Source of the DNA: Owenia fusiformis
Lineage: Eukaryota > Annelida > Polychaeta > Sabellida > Oweniidae
NCBI GenBank assembly: GCA_903813345.2
Contig: CAIIXF020000006.1
Location: 374,001-438,000, forward strand
Direction: 5' to 3'
Length of the DNA stretch: 64,000 nt
Of this stretch, positions 56,501 to 59,500 are shown piece by piece. The notes beneath the pieces are model-generated. The model saw nothing but the letters and a program-made list of their open reading frames with translations, was not told the DNA's origin and made no database searches. The translations under genes were made by a program, and so were the position numbers. Positions within the stretch are counted from its first letter, which is position 1, and every line of letters starts with the position of its first letter.

Positions 56501-59500
56501 ACAGGAAGTAGGTATCGAGTTAAATTTTTTTCATCCACATCTATATGCACTCATAAGTTATCCCTGAAAATTTGAAGGTGATATCTGTAGCGGTTTTGGA
56601 GAAAACTGCCGGACGTACGGACAGACAGACAGACAGATGGACGCGCCTAGGCCGACAATATGGCCCCACACTATGTGGTGGGGACATAAAAAGTAATGTT
56701 AAAGTATATGACTGAAGATACTTTATTGACTCAAATAAATAACAGACTAAAAAGAGTAAAAATCAGGAAGTAGTTTGCCACAGTTTTTGGTATAATTGGG
56801 GCCTATTATCTGTTGGATCCAATCAATGAAGAGGAAAATGAAAATGAAGATGGTGATTTTTTTCAGAATCTACTATTGAACCACTGTTGAAGTTGGCCAG
56901 AGAATACCAGATGGAACAATTGACTAAGAAATGTGGAGAATTCCTCAATGGTTGTAAAGCAAGCTTCCATAACCTGTATCTTGCAGATGAATATAATCTA
57001 CGGATGGCAAGACATAAGAATATGAATTATGCACACACAATTCCACTCAGTAAACTTCACAAATATCCAGAATTCATGGAACTATCGAAGAAATGCACTG
57101 ATAGCATCATACTAATGAAAGCAAAGCTACTTGAAAAGCTGAAAACTGAGACATCTGGCCGTAATATAATGGACAGAAGTCACATTCGGGGTCAAACATA
57201 TTGTTTCTCTGATGCAGATTTATTTGAAGATATTAAGGTTAGAGATAAATATGGTCTGTTATATGGTAATGATAAAACTGAAGCAATATTGACAAGGTTA
57301 TGTGAGATTTCCTACACTGATTTGAAGCAGTATGGTTTGAAAACATTGTCATATGAACTCCAAGAAGAAATCTTAAGGAGAAAGTTTTGCTAAATTCATG
57401 AATATATGTGATGAAACTCCCTGTCAAGATATACATATGAATTGTACAGGGTGGTTCAAAAAGTGGAACATTGACTTATCATGCAGAAAATGTATTCCTC
57501 CTTTAAAAAATATAGAAAATTTGTAGTGTGCAGCTTATTCAATTGTGAATTGTCAATCAGGTTTTCATGAATGGTCCTTGAGTTGATGTTCGATGTGACT
57601 CTCTCCTGAATTACAAGGCAATAACTTTTGCTATCATGCTATATATCTGACATTGTGTGATCTACCTCCATACTACCTTGAAGGATAGCTTCAAATGTAG
57701 TAAAGGACCAAATGCAGTATGGCAAGTGATCTTGATGGTGAAAGATATGACTGTCTAAAACCACTTGCCATACTGCACATGGACCTTTTCAAATGATTTG
57801 CCTCTATAATAATTTTCTGAAGCATACCCCATAATCTCTCGTTGCAAGGATTCATGTCAGGGCTATTTGGAGGCCAATTGTTTGAAAGAATGAAGGAAGG
57901 GATGTTCTTTTCAAGATAGGTAATAGTTTGTTTTGAACGATGGGATGGTGCTCCATCTTGTTTGAAAATGAAGAAATTATTATTGACCACCTTCTTAACA
58001 TATCTAATCATTGTGATCTGTCTAGCAGACAATTTTTCTTTGATTGTGTGTAACTTGACCATGACACTCCTAACTCAGATTCTACATTCATGACACACCA
58101 GGTTTTAATTTTCAGCACCAATACAATATTTAAATTATGGTAAACTGAATGCTTTTTCGAATGGAATACAATATTATGATACACGCATATGGCTTGTATA
58201 AATCTTATATTGCAAAATGAAATGTTCCACTTTATCAAACCTACTATTGAGAAAACATTATTCATTTTCTTCAATAAATATCTTGAGACACCTTAGATGT
58301 ATGAGATCGTAATAAATCTGTGAAATGTTTACTTACTGTCAATTATTGCTACAATATCTTGAGACACTTTAGATGTATGAGATCGTAATAAATCTGTGAA
58401 ATGTTTACTTACTGTCAATTATTGCTACAATATCTTGAGACACTTTAGATGTATGAGATCGTAATAAATCTGTGAAATGTTTACTTACTGTCAATTATTG
58501 CTACAATATCTTGAGACACCTTAGAGGTATGAGATCGTAATAAATCTTTGAAATGTTTACTTACTGTCAATTATTGTTACAATATCTTGAGACACTTTAG
58601 AGGTATGAGTTCGTAATAAATCTGTGAAATGTTTACTTACTGTCAATTATTGCTACAATATCTTAAGACACCTTAGAGGTATGAGATCGTAATAAATCTG
58701 AATTGTTTACTTACTGTCAATTATTGCTACAATATCTTAAGACACCTTAGAGGTATGAGATCGTAATAAATCTGTGAAATGTTTACTTACTGTCAATTAT
58801 TGCTACAATATCTTGAGACACCTTAGAGTTATGAGATCGTAATAAATCTGTGAAATGTTTACTTACTGTCAATTATTGCTACAATATCTTGAGACACTTT
58901 AGAGGTATGCGATCGTAATAAATCTGTGAAATGTTTACTTTCTGCCAATTATTGCTACAATATCTTGAGACACCTTAGAGGTATGAGATCGTAATAAATC
59001 TGTGAAATGTTTACTTACTGTCAATTATTGCTACAATATCTTGAGACACTTTAGAGGTATGCGATCGTAATAAATCTGTGAAATGTTTACTTTCTGCCAA
59101 TTATTGCTACAATATCTTGAGACACCTTAGAGGTATGAGATCGTAATAAATCTGAAATGTTTACTTACTGTTAATTATTGTAACAATATCTTGAGACACC
59201 TTAGAGGTATGAGATCGTAATAAATCTGTGAAATGTTTACTTACTGTCAATTATTGCTACAATATCTTGAGACACTTTAGAGGTATGAGATCGTAATAAA
59301 TCGGCAGCAGTCTTTCCAGAGGAATCCTCAAGTTCACTATCTATACCTAGAATGAAACAAAAAGCTTGTAGTTTCTTCTATAATTGTTACTTGTTGTGTA
59401 GTTTTATGTAGTGTAGTAGCCCTAAATGTTTTATAACAAGTATGATTTTGAATGAATGTAAGAATATAAAAGCTTCATATTATATTGTATTATCATTATA

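Noticed and set aside
58275-59300. Regular repeats resembling a CRISPR array
   Set aside because: Units are contiguous with no unique spacers, derive from an adjacent exon, and the genome is eukaryotic.
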